Origin: Galeruca laticollis
Lineage: Eukaryota; Arthropoda; Insecta; Coleoptera; Chrysomelidae
Length of the DNA stretch: 64,000 nt
Direction: 5' to 3'
Assembly: GCA_963921935.1 (NCBI GenBank)
Contig: OY998175.1
Location: forward strand, 231,066,122 to 231,130,121
The notes under the pieces were generated by a model. That model saw only the letters and a list, made by a program, of their open reading frames with translations, had not been told where the DNA came from and did no database searches. This document shows positions 10,586 to 21,730 of the stretch, in pieces (the first letter of the stretch is position 1; each line of letters starts with the position of its first letter). Position numbers and translations under genes: made by a program.

Positions 10586-11512
10586 CTTTTGTTGATGGTT
10601 TTCAACATATCGAGGCAGGCTTTGGACTTCTTCTTGGGACGAAGGAGGAGGTATTCCAAAGAGGATATCGCTAGGAATTTTCACTTCTCGACCAGTGACC
10701 AACATTGAAGGTGTATAGCCAGTGGCTTCATGCTGTGCATTCCGATAAGATAAGAGGAACAATGGAATCAGTTCATCCCAATCTTGCTGATTTTAGAAGA
10801 CAAATAACGATAGATATTGGCAAATTGTACTGTTATGACGTTTCAATAAACCATCAGACTGTGGATGCATAAGTGTAGTTCGAGTTTTCTTAATCGCGAA
10901 GATTTTCATTAATTGTGTCCACAATTCTGATTCAAAATTTCTTCCTTGTTCGGAATGTACTTCCAATGGTACTCCGTGTCTTGCCATGAGATTATTTATA
11001 AATGCTTCAGCGACGGTTGCAACCTCAACGTTAGGAATTGGTACTACTTCTAGCTACTTCGAAAAGTAATCCATAGCTACCATTAAGTTCTTGTTACTTT
11101 TTTCTGTTTTTGGTAGTGACCCGAGTATGTTTACACCTACTTTCTGAAATGGTTCACCGAACAGATATTGAGCCATTTTTCCATGATTTCTAGTTTTTGG
11201 TCCTTTGTTTCAGCTGCATAAGTCACATTTCTTACACCATTATGTGACGTCTTGGCGACAGTTGACCCAGTAGAATCGTTCACGAACTCTGGCTAAAGTT
11301 TTCCCAGCTAAGTAATGTCCTCCTCAACGACTGCTATGAAGTTCTTCCATCACTTTACGAACAAAAGATTTAGGCAAGACAAGATGGTGGTTCGAAGATA
11401 CTCCGTCAGAGCTCTCCCAAGTCCGATGGAGTACACCATCGCGAAGAGTAAGGAAATCCCATTGACCCCGTATATTTTGATCGTTGATCCATACTTGGAC
11501 ACTTCTTGACAA
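10556..11512 (-). pseudogene. Ty3/gypsy integrase relic
   Basis: On the minus strand, 11324-11512 is the region before the zinc-binding domain ('VLPKSFVRKVMEELHSS'). 10793-10987 is the catalytic core ('MARHGVPLEVHSEQGRNFES...MHPQSDGL', split). 10556-10762 is the core C-terminal part ('YRNAQHEATGYTPSMLVTGR'). The second catalytic Asp reads as Glu ('SEQG' instead of the usual SDQG), and several frameshifts separate the pieces. Integrase would insert the cDNA copy; this one is dead. Confidence 0.85.
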
Positions 11513-11598
11513 TCGGGTCTAACTCCATTTTGTCGCCAGGTCCGGACAACTTTTAAGTCTTCATTTATTTTTTTTGAAATTTCCTTGTTTTCTACTGA

Positions 11599-11880
11599 TC
11601 ACATGTTTTCATCCGAGTCGCTTCTTATTGTTGTTGCATGCGGCAATTCTATCTTTTCATCTTTGTTCATTTGGTTATTATTACTTTCCTTTTTCTCAAT
11701 TATTTGGCAATATATGCATTGTTGTTGAGTACATGGCCTTCTGGATAGGGTATCCGCATTTCCGTGATAGCGATTTTTTCTATGAACTATTTCAAAATTG
11801 TACTGCTGAAATCTTTTTAACCATCTTGCAATTTGTCCTTCCACATTTTTAAAATTCATCAGCCACTGTAGTGCTGGAAA
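11599..11880 (-). pseudogene. Ty3/gypsy RNase H C-terminal fragment
   Basis: The frame reads 'LQWLMNFKNVEGQIARWL', 'YNFEIVHRKNRYHGNADTLSRRPC', the universal C-terminus of gypsy RNase H (H..N.+ADxLSR). It continues towards the integrase relic at lower coordinates. At ~11880 the match ends sharply, where plus-strand gypsy leader sequence begins. Confidence 0.85.
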
Positions 11881-12040
11881 GTTCTTTCTATAATAAATAG
11901 AAATCAGTTGTGGCAGAGTCAGTCAGTCGATAGTTTGATGTGTTACTAAGTTGAATTGTTAAAAAGTAATATTGTATTTTGCCAAGTATTAAATGAAGTT
12001 GTGAAAGTTATAACAGTGGTGACAGCGGTAAAAGTAATTT
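11881..12040 (+). other. Gypsy 5' leader, probable LTR end and primer-binding site
   Basis: This lies immediately upstream of the gypsy gag start at 12041. The text 'AACAGTGGTGACAGCGG' near 12013-12028 has the form of a primer-binding site just after an LTR end. Most of the 5' LTR is missing or unrecognised. The join to minus-strand pol at ~11880 is a head-to-head rearrangement. Confidence 0.4.
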
Positions 12041-13830
12041 ATGGTCAATACTAGAAGTACAAATTACGAAACCGATGTGGAAGCTAATAGTGGAGCACCA
12101 GCATGGTTTCTTCAGATGATGAAGCAAGAAAAAAAAAGGGAGAAAACAAGAAAAGAAAGAAGAGGAACGGAAAAGAAAGCAAGAAAAGGAGGGAGAGGAA
12201 AACCGTAAAAAACAAAAGAAGGAAGAATAGGAACACAGGATGAACATGGAGAAGAAGGAAAGGAAGGAAATATTAAAGGTACTATCTAATTTTAGTTCTA
12301 CCTTTAAAAGTAAAATAGCTGCCTTAGATAAGAAAATAGATACAATGGAAGAAGGCCAAAAAAAAACATAAAAACAGTTAAGGAATGAAATTGACTGTCT
12401 CGACCCTTACTTCGTGGAATCTACTCATAATATTGTTTTAAATGAAACTCACTGTTTCTAGCTAATTCCACAATATAATGAAAAATAATGAAAATTCTTA
12501 AAAAATGACAATTGACGATAATAGTTAGTTATCGAAACAATTGTCAATTTTTTAGAATTTTGAACAATTTTCATTATATTGTGGAATTAGCTAGAAACAG
12601 TGAGTTTCATTTGAAGCACTAATACAGTTTAGGAAGATTTGGCAATAGTTGAAAAAGATTTAAAAACAGTAGAGAAGTATTTAAAAACGACAGAGAAAGA
12701 TTTAAAAACAGACCAGCTGAACCTAAGACAAAAATTAGATGCATTAGTAAAGAAATTAGAAGCTAATCCCAATGATAGCAGTTCCATTAGTGATAGTGCC
12801 AGAACTGAAATAGTAAATTTGAGACACAACCAGGTTATCAAGCCACCTACATATGATGGCCAATCATCTTGGGAGACATATCGACACCAATTTGAAGCAG
12901 CAGCTAGTGCCAATGGGTGGAATGATCAAGAGAAAGCCACATCCCTTTTGATTGCTCTTCGTGGACAACCCCCATGGATTCTGCAATTATTTCCCCAAGG
13001 CAACCCTAGCTATGACGTCACTATCCAAGCTTTGAAGAACAGGTATGGACAGCAATATTTGAAACTAGTTTTCCAAAGTAAATTGAGGGTGCGCATGCAA
13101 ACATTAGACGAGAGCCTCCAAGAATACGGAAGTGACATAGAAAGACTATTGAGTTTAGCCTATCCACAGTCACCTAAAGAATTTTTAGAACAATTTGGCG
13201 TTCAAGCATTCATTGATGGTTTAAGAGATACAGAAATGCAACAAGCCCTTCGATTACGCCACCTTCTGACACTACAAGAAGTATTACTTTTGCTCAAGAA
13301 TTCGAAGCTGCTAGAACCATTTTCAAAATTCAAAACCGGATGTCCAAAATTACAAGCAATACACTTCGAGAAGGAGAATTTAACCGAAGTTATTGCTAGA
13401 ATGGAAAACCTATTGAAAGACACGCTACAAAGTCGTACACCAATTCAAGAATCGTGGAAATGTTTCAACTTCGGACGAATTGGACATCTGCAGAGAACAT
13501 GTAGAGTTCCATCAAGATCTAGAAGCCAAGTTAGGAACTCGGATAACCAAACAAAATCAAGACAACGTACATCCTCGCAGAGCCCAGTTAGAAACAGAGC
13601 TCAAAGCCCCACGATTCGCACATATTCTTTGTTTAAAAATGACCGAAATTTAACTACTAGGGGACAACTAGAAAATCACGATTGCAAATTCATTGTCGAT
13701 ACTGGGGCAACTAGATCATTTGTACGCCCAAATATGTTGACACAAAAATACGCAAGAACACATAAAGGCCTTGTGCTGGAAACCGCAACTGGTCATACTA
13801 CTCTGATTTTGGGACAAGTAACAGCATCCA
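12041..13830 (+). pseudogene. Ty3/gypsy gag and protease N-terminus
   Basis: Gag starts at ATG 12041, has a very basic/acidic low-complexity stretch, is broken by stops and by a Penelope terminal repeat (12396-12622), and is open again from ~12636. The coiled-coil linker ('EKDLKTVEKYLKTTEKDLKT') leads into the capsid-like core ('PPTYDGQSSWETYRHQFEAA', 'ALRGQ', 'FIDGLRD'). The zinc knuckle near residues 275-288 reads C-x2-F-x4-H-x4-C, so the second Cys is lost. The retropepsin active site 'VDTGAT' is present near 13696-13713. At 13830 BEL-A is inserted, and the protease resumes at 36383. Confidence 0.9.
12396..12622. repeat. Palindromic terminal repeat of the Penelope element
   Basis: This short inverted repeat begins 'TGTCTCGACCCTTACTTCG'. 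It pairs 'AAACTCACTGTTTCTAGCT' (12440-12470) with its complement (12580-12610) around a short centre. The same sequence forms the outer ends of the Penelope-like element at 32470-35550. The patch is thus a solo terminal piece of that element inserted into gypsy gag. Confidence 0.8.
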
Positions 13831-14065
13831 TGTTTGTGTATAAAATACATTTATTTTAAAAGCGGCAACACCGCCTGTTAATGTATGAAAGTATTTTAAT
13901 GTAAAAGCGGCAACGCAGCCAAATCAAGAATTCAGTTACCACAAAACGACAGCGCCACCTTGCTTGTTGTACCGATGCTCACAAATTTATATATTAAATA
14001 ATAAAAGTTATACAGTCCATTGAAGTGTGTGAGTTTATTCATATGAAATAAAAAGTACCCTTACA
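13831..14065 (+). repeat. BEL-A 5' LTR
   Basis: 235 bases starting 'TGTTTGTGTATAAAA' and ending 'CCCTTACA'. It matches the 3' LTR at 36139-36377 apart from scattered differences. It holds an AATAAA-like signal ('AATAATAAAAG' near 13995) and twin 'AAAAGCGGCAAC' blocks. Retroviral-type promoter and polyadenylation signals are expected here. Confidence 0.93.
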
Positions 14066-14293
14066 TAATTGGTCCAATCGATCGGATTGTGGTTGCTCTT
14101 AAAAGAGGAAGAAGTTCATCAAGTAAAAAGTGAGGTTAAGGAAGAAAGGCGGGAACCCACCTCTATATCAAGGAGGTGTTCTTTCCACCAAAAATGAAGT
14201 GAGTCCGTTCCATTTTTTAGTAATCATATTATTATTCTTTAATCCTTTATTTTATCCAAGAAATTATTATTCTGTTACCTTATTTGAATAATC
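14066..14293 (+). other. BEL-A leader with primer-binding site region
   Basis: Directly after the LTR comes 'ATTGGTCCAATCGATCGG', where the tRNA primer-binding site of an LTR element is expected. A purine-rich leader follows. No gene is seen. Confidence 0.5.
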
Positions 14294-14699
14294 ATGGAAG
14301 GTGAACTCAGGGATTTTAAAAAAGGTAATTTGAAAGGTAGATATACGAAATTTAAAAGTTATTTTGAGAAAATAGATAAAACTAATATTACTGATCCTAT
14401 TATAAAAAATTTGAAAAAGAAGTTAGAAAATTTCGAGCCAATCTTGAGCATATTCTGAGCAACAATCACACATTGAATTATAAGAGCAACCGAAAGAAGT
14501 GGAAATCAGCGAGGTTGAACAATTTGAAGATAATTATTACGAGTTAATCGGAAATGTTAAATCTGTAATAGATACATATAATAATGAAAATCAATCTTCG
14601 TTTGGACGCTCAGAGGTGGGTTCAGTAGCAAACAATTCTAATCAGCCAACTTATGATACTAGCAGTTCACAAAGCAATTTTATTACCGAAAAAATGTGC
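14294..14699 (+). pseudogene. BEL-A Gag remnant (internally deleted)
   Basis: Gag begins at ATG 14294 ('MEGELRDFKKGNLKGRY..') with the helical N-terminus usual for Pao Gag. It changes frame around 14460-14499 and continues to TGA 14697-14699. The frame downstream is already protease/pol ('SLENISRRINIKLKS'), so the capsid core, zinc knuckles and part of the protease are missing. This internal deletion of ~1 kb or more made the copy non-autonomous. Confidence 0.75.
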
Positions 14700-14704
14700 T
14701 GAAA

Positions 14705-17033
14705 ATTAGGTATACAAGCACAACCGGTGAACTTTTTAGTAAAAGGCGTGGGTCAATCTTTAGAAAATATAAGTAGACGGATAAATATTAAATTGAAATC
14801 ATGTCTATATGATTATGATACTAATACCGACTGTTTAGTTTTACCTACAATAACGGAAAAATTGCCATTGATATCTTTTGATAAAAGTATACTAAGAATT
14901 CCCGATAATGATTTAGCTGATCAAAATTTTAATCAAAGCGGAGAAGTCGTTTTATTAATAGGTTCCGGTTTGTTTTGGTCATTATTATGTGTGGGAAAAA
15001 TAGAATTAGGCCGAAACATGCCCAGTTTAAGGAAAACAAAATTAGGATGGGTGATTGGAGGAAATTTAAGTCCTAGCTTTTCTGAAAATAAATACATTTG
15101 CCATGTTAATGTGGATATTTTATGTGAACAGATTACAAAATTCTGGAACGTTGAAGAAATTAACCACGCGAAACAGCTACCCCTGTCGGCCGCAGAACTG
15201 TATTGTGAAAATTATTTTAACATACAACACGTAGGGACGAGTCGGGTAGGTTTATAGTAAAAATACCGTTTCGCGAAAACTTAGAAAATCTTGGAGATTC
15301 GCTACAAGTGGCGATTAAAAGATTAAATTCGCTGGAAAAAAAACTTGACAAAGATTCCGTAATGAAAAAAGATTAATCACAATTTTATTAATGAGTATTT
15401 AAAATTAGGACATACGGCTGAAGTAAACTTAGACAACGAAAAATCTTCGGATACAAATAAATTACCTTGTTTTTATCTACCACATCGCGGTGTGGTAAAA
15501 ACGTCTAGTTTAACTACGCGTTGTATTCGACGGTTCGGCAAAAATGGATACCGGAGGATCGCTAAATGATATTCAATTTATCGGGCCCAAATTACAAAAC
15601 GACTTACTTGTTATCATAATAAGGCAAAAATTATTACGTATTGACAGGAGACATATCAAAGATGTATCGGCAGATACTAATCACGGAAGAGTAAAGGCGC
15701 CTTAAACGCATAATTTGGAGATCTTCTCCGTCGGAAACACATAAAATTTACGAATTGAAAACCGTAACATACGGATTAGCCAGCTCGCCTTACCTAGCGT
15801 TAAAATGTTTACATACTTTGTCTGAACAAAAATAGCGAAAATTATCCTATTGCAAGTGAGAAAATGAAAAACTACTTCTATATCGATGACTCACTTACGG
15901 GGGCGGATTCAATAATTGAATTACTTAACATCCAAAAGGATACTTCAAATATTTTACGCAGCGCTGGATTTGACCTTCGTAAAAGGTTAAGTAATAGTAA
16001 TGATATTTTAAGTAATATAGAAATCGATGAAGATCTTGATGTTAATATTCTGCAGCTCAGCGAAAACGAGCTAAACAAAACTCTTGGAATTTTATGGAAT
16101 GCGCGATCAGACTCTATAATGTATGCAGCTCCCGGCATTGGTGTTAATATTAAAGAGGAAACAAAACGGAGTGTTTTATCCGCAATATGTCAAATTTTCG
16201 ACCCATTGGGTCTTTTAGGTCCATTTATTATCAGGGCAAAAATTATAATGCAAGAAATGTAGCTACTGAAAATTTCGTGGGTTGAACCCATACCACAACA
16301 TTTAGAAAACTTATGGTCGGATTTCAAAAGGGAATTATTACTTTTAAATAGAATAAGTATTCCGCGACAAGCTATATATAACGATAGCGTCACAATAGAA
16401 CTTCACGCATTTTCCGATGCGTCCGAAAAGGCATATGGCTCTTGCGTGTTTATAGGATGCGTCAAATCAGACGGACGAATTTATTCCAATCTACTTTGCG
16501 CAAAGTCGCGCGTCGCTCCGATTAAGAAATTGACTTTACCTCGGCTTGAATTATGTGGGGCGCTCTTAACAGCACAGCTCGTGAATAAAGTGAATATTGC
16601 GATAAAACTTGAGTTCAACAGTTATTTATATTTATACCGATTCGACCGTTACCTTAGCGTGGATAAAGGGAGAATCTCATAAGTGGAAAACATTCGTCGC
16701 GAACAGAGTGCATGAGATTCAAACATTGACAAACAGTTCTGATTGGTATCAAATACCGTCAAATGACAACGCTGCGGACAGTCTATCGCGCGGATGCTCT
16801 TTAAAATCATTACACACCAACACCTTATGGTGGCAGGGACCACATTGGTTCTTAAATAATAACGCTACTTGGAATTTAACGGATGGCTATGACAATACGC
16901 TAGAAATTACGGAATCCAAACTAGTGAGTTATAAAGCAACTATTGTAGCTCAAAATGCATTAGTTACTCGTTTACTCGAAATAATTTCAAATTATGCTCA
17001 ATTGCTCGGCGTTACGGCCTTCATAATTCGATT
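14705..17033 (+). pseudogene. BEL-A pol part 1: protease C-term, RT, RNase H
   Basis: Pieces in order: protease C-terminal part ('LIGSGLFWSLL', 'TKLGWVIGG', 14727-15257); RT fingers ('DISKMYRQILI' near 15645); RT active site 'FYIDDSLTGAD' (YxDD near 15875-15905); connection ('GLLGPFIIRAKIIMQ', near 16205-16255); RNase H ('FSDASEKAYGS' near 16410); and the region before integrase ('WYQIPSNDNAADSLSRG', near 16750). Several frameshifts and stops separate them. The reading stops at 17033, where the long-TIR element is inserted, and resumes at 25229. Confidence 0.92.
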
Positions 17034-18018
17034 GTAGATAGTCTAGGCCGGTTCTGGGGCACTACAGCAGCAAACGTCCGCTAAGTGGCGCGACGGTGGC
17101 GATGGTTTGCCGTGACGTCATAAGGGGAGGGGTCGAAGTCGGCCATGTTGGATTTGTTGGCTGCGATCTCGGATAATGTGACGTAATTTTTGTGATGTAA
17201 GCACCGAATATATTTTTTTAATTGAATAAAAAATGTTTCGTCTTGATGAGGATTCGAACCCACTATTCACCGTATCGAATTTATTAACTCTGCGAGTATT
17301 CGAACTACACCATTTGATAATGTTGTAATCTAATGCGAGATGTAGGTATAAAAGTTATAAAAACATGTGCGCGCGCGTTCGTTACATTTCAATAATTGTG
17401 GAAAAGGCATAGCATATTTTTATAACGCCATAAGGGCATTAGAAATTTATCTGTTATTATTGGTCAACATCGATCAATCGTCATTGTGATAGAGCTTTTT
17501 TATATACGGGATGTACCAAAAGAGATGCAATAAGGGTATTATAAATTTGTGAAAAAGGTATGTATTTCTTATGTACAGGGTATAGTCATAAAATATATTT
17601 AATGTACAGTCGTTATGGCATTATTTTGGGCAAGCGACGCATCAGTTGGATGGGCAGAGAGAAAAATAGCATTATTTTGGACATGCGCAACGGCTACAGA
17701 AGTGCTTATGATTTTTTTATTATCAGCGCTCTTATCTCTTTTGATGTCCCTAAGAGATAATAGGATGAGTAAATGTCAGCTGAAGGTTGACGGGGGTGAC
17801 ATAAAACAACGTTACTACAATCAATATACAGGGCGTAGACAATGCCATAATGGCACTCTGCTTGGATTTTCATCGAACAAAACAGGATGTACAAAAACGT
17901 CATTAGGTCACTACGACGATCAATATACAGGATGTCATTGGGCTCAGACACGTTCGATCTTTATACAGGATGTACAAAGATGCCATAAGAGCGCTACAAG
18001 GTATCTCTGCTATTATTG
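17034..18018. repeat. Left ~985-bp TIR of the long-TIR element
   Basis: Inverted match to 24246-25221. Recognisable blocks are 'GGGGCACTAC', 'CCGTGACGTCAT', 'GAGGATTCGAACCCAC' and 'GCAAGCGACGCATCAGTTGG'. The stretch 'GGATTCGAACC' at 17250-17262 is, on the minus strand, a perfect RNA polymerase III B-box (GGTTCGAATCC). Confidence 0.93.
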
Positions 18019-18029
18019 GTTGGATTGAA

Positions 18030-18830
18030 GTCGAATAAACGCCATTGCGATAGGTAGAGCATTTTATAGGATGTACAAAGATGCCATAATGCGCTACGAT
18101 GTATTTCCGTTGTTATTAGCCAGATATTCGCGGACAAACGCCGTTATAGATTTTTTTTCATATACAGGATGTCAAAAAGGCACTCTGCTATTATTGGTCC
18201 GATTTTCATAGAACAAACGACGTTATAGATTATTTCGATACACGGTGTGTACAAACAGTTGCCATAAGACGCTACGATGTATCTCCGTTGTTATTGGCCA
18301 GATTTTCACGGCAAAACGGCGTTATAGATTATTTTTTATATACAGGACGTCAATAAGGCACTCTACTGTTATTTCATCGAACTAACGGTGTTATAGATTA
18401 TTTCGATATACAGTGTGTACAAAACGATGCCATAAGACGCTACAATGTATCTCCGTTGTTATTGGGCAGATTTTCACGGGACAAACGGCGTTATAGATTA
18501 TTTTTTATATAGAGGATGTCAAAAAGGCACTCTGCTGTTGTTGGTCGGATTGAAGCAGAATAAACGGTGTTATAGATTATTTCGATATACAGTGTGTACA
18601 AGAAGATGTTATAATGCGCTACGATGTATCACCGTTGTTATTGTCTAGATTTTCATGGGACAAACGACGTTATAGATTATTTGTTCATATACAGGATGTC
18701 AAGAAGGCACTCTGCTGTTACTGGTCGGATTGAAGCCGAATAAACGGCGTTAGGTACGTTACTACAACGTTCAATCAATATACAGGGTGTCGACATAAAG
18801 AGGCCATAAGGGCACTCTGTTATTATTGGT
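18030..18830 (+). repeat. Minisatellite next to the left TIR
   Basis: Tandem units of ~170-180 bases, each made of two related halves, recur through this block. Diagnostic words are 'CGTTATAGATTATTT' (near 18144, 18223, 18310, 18393, 18490, 18567 and 18669), 'TACAGGATGTCAA' and 'GCGCTACGATGTATC'. The last unit runs into the first coding segment. The half-units resemble the inner end of the TIR, so the array probably grew from the TIR by duplication. Confidence 0.8.
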
Positions 18831-18831
18831 C

Positions 18832-19571
18832 GGTAACAGTTACCTTCGAGGAAAATTTGGTGACCTTGTTTCTGCGAGACACGGAGTTAAAGCCAAACTA
18901 CCCTTCTTCTTGCACAGCGATAATCAGATGGCCAAAGGTGTTCGAGAAGTTATTGGGGAAAGTATGGAAAGAATTACGAAAAAATATGATAAACCTGTAT
19001 GTATATCATTTAAAGTGGATCTAGCAGATGTAAATGTGTAAACACTGTTAAAGAATTACCCGAATTATTGAAACAATTACAAAAAGAATACTATTATCTA
19101 CTAGACCTCGATATTACTCCATACTTCTGTGGGGTGTTTCAGAAAGAAGAAGAAATGACAAACTACTTAACAAGTAACTTTAACTATCGTAAATATGGAA
19201 TGTCTCGGGAGAATTGTAACGTAATTGTGAATAATAATAATGTTACAGTCGGAATTGATTGCCTTACGTGGCTTACATCTAACGCGAGGGTTAAAATATA
19301 CAACAAATTTATTGGTCAAATAACTAGTCCTGGTGTGAACAAGAGCATTGGAAACCATATTATAGAATTCGTCAACTATCCAGATAAGAGATTAAAAGAC
19401 ACACTTTTCAACACTTTCGCCAGAGAGCATGGAATTACAAGATTAGAAGCAACCATATATAATTATTCCATAGCCGATAACAAGGCAGGGGAATACAATT
19501 GCTTAGAAGACTGTCTAACCTTACTGGAGGATAGCAAACTTTATTTCCAAAATGCGTCATTATACGCATAG
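18832..19571 (+). pseudogene. Rep-like ORF copy 1, N-terminal and core modules
   Basis: Two frames (18826-19041 and 19068-19571) form one reading with a frameshift near 19045. First module: 'GDLVSARHGVKAKLPFFL' and 'REVIGESMERI'. Second module: 'YYYLLDLDITPYF', 'VGIDCLTWLTSNARVKIYNK', 'ITSPGVNKSIGNHIIEFVN' and 'HGITRLEATIYNYS'. The YNK plus R-x-E pattern ~45 residues later is like rolling-circle initiators of the phage gene-II type, but no HUH motif is seen. I do not recognise the family. This is the best-preserved copy of the core module. Confidence 0.55.
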
Positions 19572-19579
19572 AGCTATGA

Positions 19580-20600
19580 ACCCACATTGATATATTGGAA
19601 ACATTCTCAGTCGGACCTTCCCATGTTAGAAAAATTCAAAGTTTGTCGAATATTGTATCCATATAGCGGCAGGTTCTCTGAGTACGATTTTTTATTATAT
19701 TTGTATAAAACCAGATTTATCATCATTAATTTCGTCATTTGTAAAACAAACTTATATACAGATCTTAATCAAGAGCATCCTTATTTTAGAATAATATTAA
19801 CATTTTTTATATACAGCATGTAATCATAAAGTGTGTATGTCTAGAATATCAATGGTTTCCAATAATGTCGACTTGGGATGTTATCTTTCTAAAAAAAAAA
19901 ATATTTTAACCACGTTATCAATTTCCTCCGGATAACACCTTTTGCTCGCATTGTATATTTGAATGAAATTGAAAACATTATACTGATCTATTTTGTTTAG
20001 CAGGCGACGCAATACCCTTCTGAATGAATCAAATAATATGCGTCAAGCAGCTGAATATATTCAGAAGTCTTTATAGATAATCATAGAAAAATCACAAGTT
20101 CATTGTATTTATCAACAAATCACTTAGTATATTTATAAAAGAATCTAAATCCAGTAAATATATTTTATAGACTTGATTCTGATTTATAAAAATTTCAGTA
20201 TTTTTTCCTTTTGTATACAGCAACAATTGAAAACAAAAAGTTTCGGTGTATGTAACTGCATAATGTTATTAGTTATATGTATTATTGTTGTAAATGATAC
20301 ACAATAGAAGCATAATTTCAAGATGTGTTTATATAAAAAATTACGTTTCCCACAATTATATAATACTACGGGTATTGCAGCATGGCTCTCCAAACGTTAT
20401 TGTTCATTTTCCCCTTCTGTGATCCACTTTTATAAAATTAGGAGAATCCATAGTAATCGAATTAGATGAAACCGTAACTTTCAGCAACCTATTTGAGAAA
20501 ATGAATTCCAAGCACTTTACGAATACTCAATGTTGTTTTATTGACTGCTGCAATGGATATTATCATGTATTATATGCTTGTCTTGTCATCAGTTCAGCTC
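19580..20600. other. AT-rich spacer inside the long-TIR element
   Basis: No coherent coding frame. It is very AT-rich with short homopolymer runs. It may be a later insertion or a decayed part of the large protein gene, since the module order (core, middle, C-terminal) is interrupted here. Confidence 0.4.
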
Positions 20601-20619
20601 ACATAACCATACAGGAGGT

Positions 20620-21093
20620 GAATATGGTAAACGTTAATGTAGATAGTATAAAAATTCAAAGAGAGTATAAAAAATTAGTTGAAATATGTAAAGAGGTTAC
20701 TTTATTAAAAGAAACCAACTGTTTCTAAGGCGACGGTGGCGCTGGTGTCGTTGGTGGTTGAATCGCTGTGACATCACCCCTGGCATTTTGGAGAGGGTTA
20801 ACGTCGTTACAATGCAAAAAATTGCGGAAAACATCAAATTTAGGGATTTTCATCGACTAGCAAAATTTGCAGAAGGTACAGAACTGATAATATCTGGAAT
20901 TAAAGAAGTTATGCATAGAGGTACAATCCGGTACATATTAAAACTAGACAATATAAATGTTTTGTACCTTTCGAATTACTGGTTGGAACAAGAATTAGGA
21001 GAAATAGACTTAGATTATAGGATAGAAATAAAAATTCACGTGTTAAAACATACACCCAACAGAAACAAAGAAAGAGTTGTATTTTGTGTATAA
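20620..21093 (+). pseudogene. Rep-like ORF copy 1, C-terminal module
   Basis: 20620-20728 reads as a coiled-coil-like stretch ('IKIQREYKKLVEICKEVTLLKE') equivalent to 23240-23335. 20758-21093 then gives 'VTMQKIAENIKFRDFHRLAKF', 'AEGTELIISGIKEVMHRG', 'IRYILKLDN', 'YLSNYWLEQELGEIDL' and ends '..NKERVVFCV'. The same C-terminal module recurs at 22957-23154 and 23795-24009. It looks like a small beta-rich nucleic-acid-binding type domain, but that is a guess. Confidence 0.5.
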
Positions 21094-21200
21094 GTTTTGT
21101 TAAACCTGTATAAATATTCTAAAAAAACTTTTAAAGATATCGTTGTTTTACAAATTCTCCCACCTTTGTTCTTATTTAATGTTAAACTATCTATCTGGAA

Positions 21201-21730
21201 ATGGTTTCTGCAAAACATGGTGTTAAACCTAAGCTGATATTCCTCTTACTAAGCAACAATCCACTTGCCATTGGAACAAGAGAAGTAGTCGGAGAAGATT
21301 TGGAAATTATTAAAAGGAAACATAAAGAACCTGTGTGCATTCCATATAAAGTAGAATTGGCGGACTCAACAGGCTACTTAAAGAAATACCAAATTTATTG
21401 GAGCAACTCCGGAAGTAAGATTACTACCTAATGGACTTAGACATAACGCTGGATTTTGAAGGAATTTTTAACAAAGAAGAAATGATTAACTATTTAACAA
21501 ACAACTTTAACTTTTGCATCCAAGGAGAGTACAAGGAAAGGGGCAACGGTATTGTAAACAATGATAAAACAGTTGGCATATATTGCCTTACTTGGCTCAC
21601 ATCTAACGTAAGGGTTAAAATATACAACAAATTTATTTGTCAAATAACCAGTCCTGGAGTTAATAAGAACATTGGAAACTATATTATAGAACTCGTCAAC
21701 TGCCCAGACGCAAGATTAAAGTAAACTTTC
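21201..21730 (+). pseudogene. Rep-like ORF copy 2, N-terminal and core modules
   Basis: 'MVSAKHGVKPKLIFLLLSNN', 'EVVGEDLEII', 'EPVCIPYKVELAD' (21201-21390) lead, with a frameshift near 21395-21430, into 'MDLDITLDFEGIFNKEEMIN', 'VGIYCLTWLTSNVRVKIYNK', 'ITSPGVNKNIGNYI' (21431-21724). It is collinear with copy 1 (18832-19571) but stops early after 'DARLK'. The 'TRLKATIYNYS' tail continues in another frame to ~21790. Confidence 0.55.

Noticed and set aside
17232..17330. Possible tRNA gene in the long TIR (B-box GGTTCGAATCC)
   Set aside because: The T-stem has only about three pairs and no acceptor stem can be formed, so it is not a functional tRNA.
17560..18648. ORFs 17560-17760, 17615-18028 and 18445-18648 and their mirror frames in the right TIR
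   Set aside because: They lie in the inverted repeats and minisatellite, show no domain, and have the same repetitive words as the DNA.
18030..18830. CRISPR-like array of repeats
   Set aside because: The units are ~175 bases, contiguous and degenerate, without unique spacers. The DNA is eukaryotic.
19587..20728. Small ORFs 19587-19823, 20184-20393 and 20501-20630
   Set aside because: AT-rich chance frames. Only the end of 20501-20728 shares a phrase with the Rep-like coiled-coil segment and is included there.
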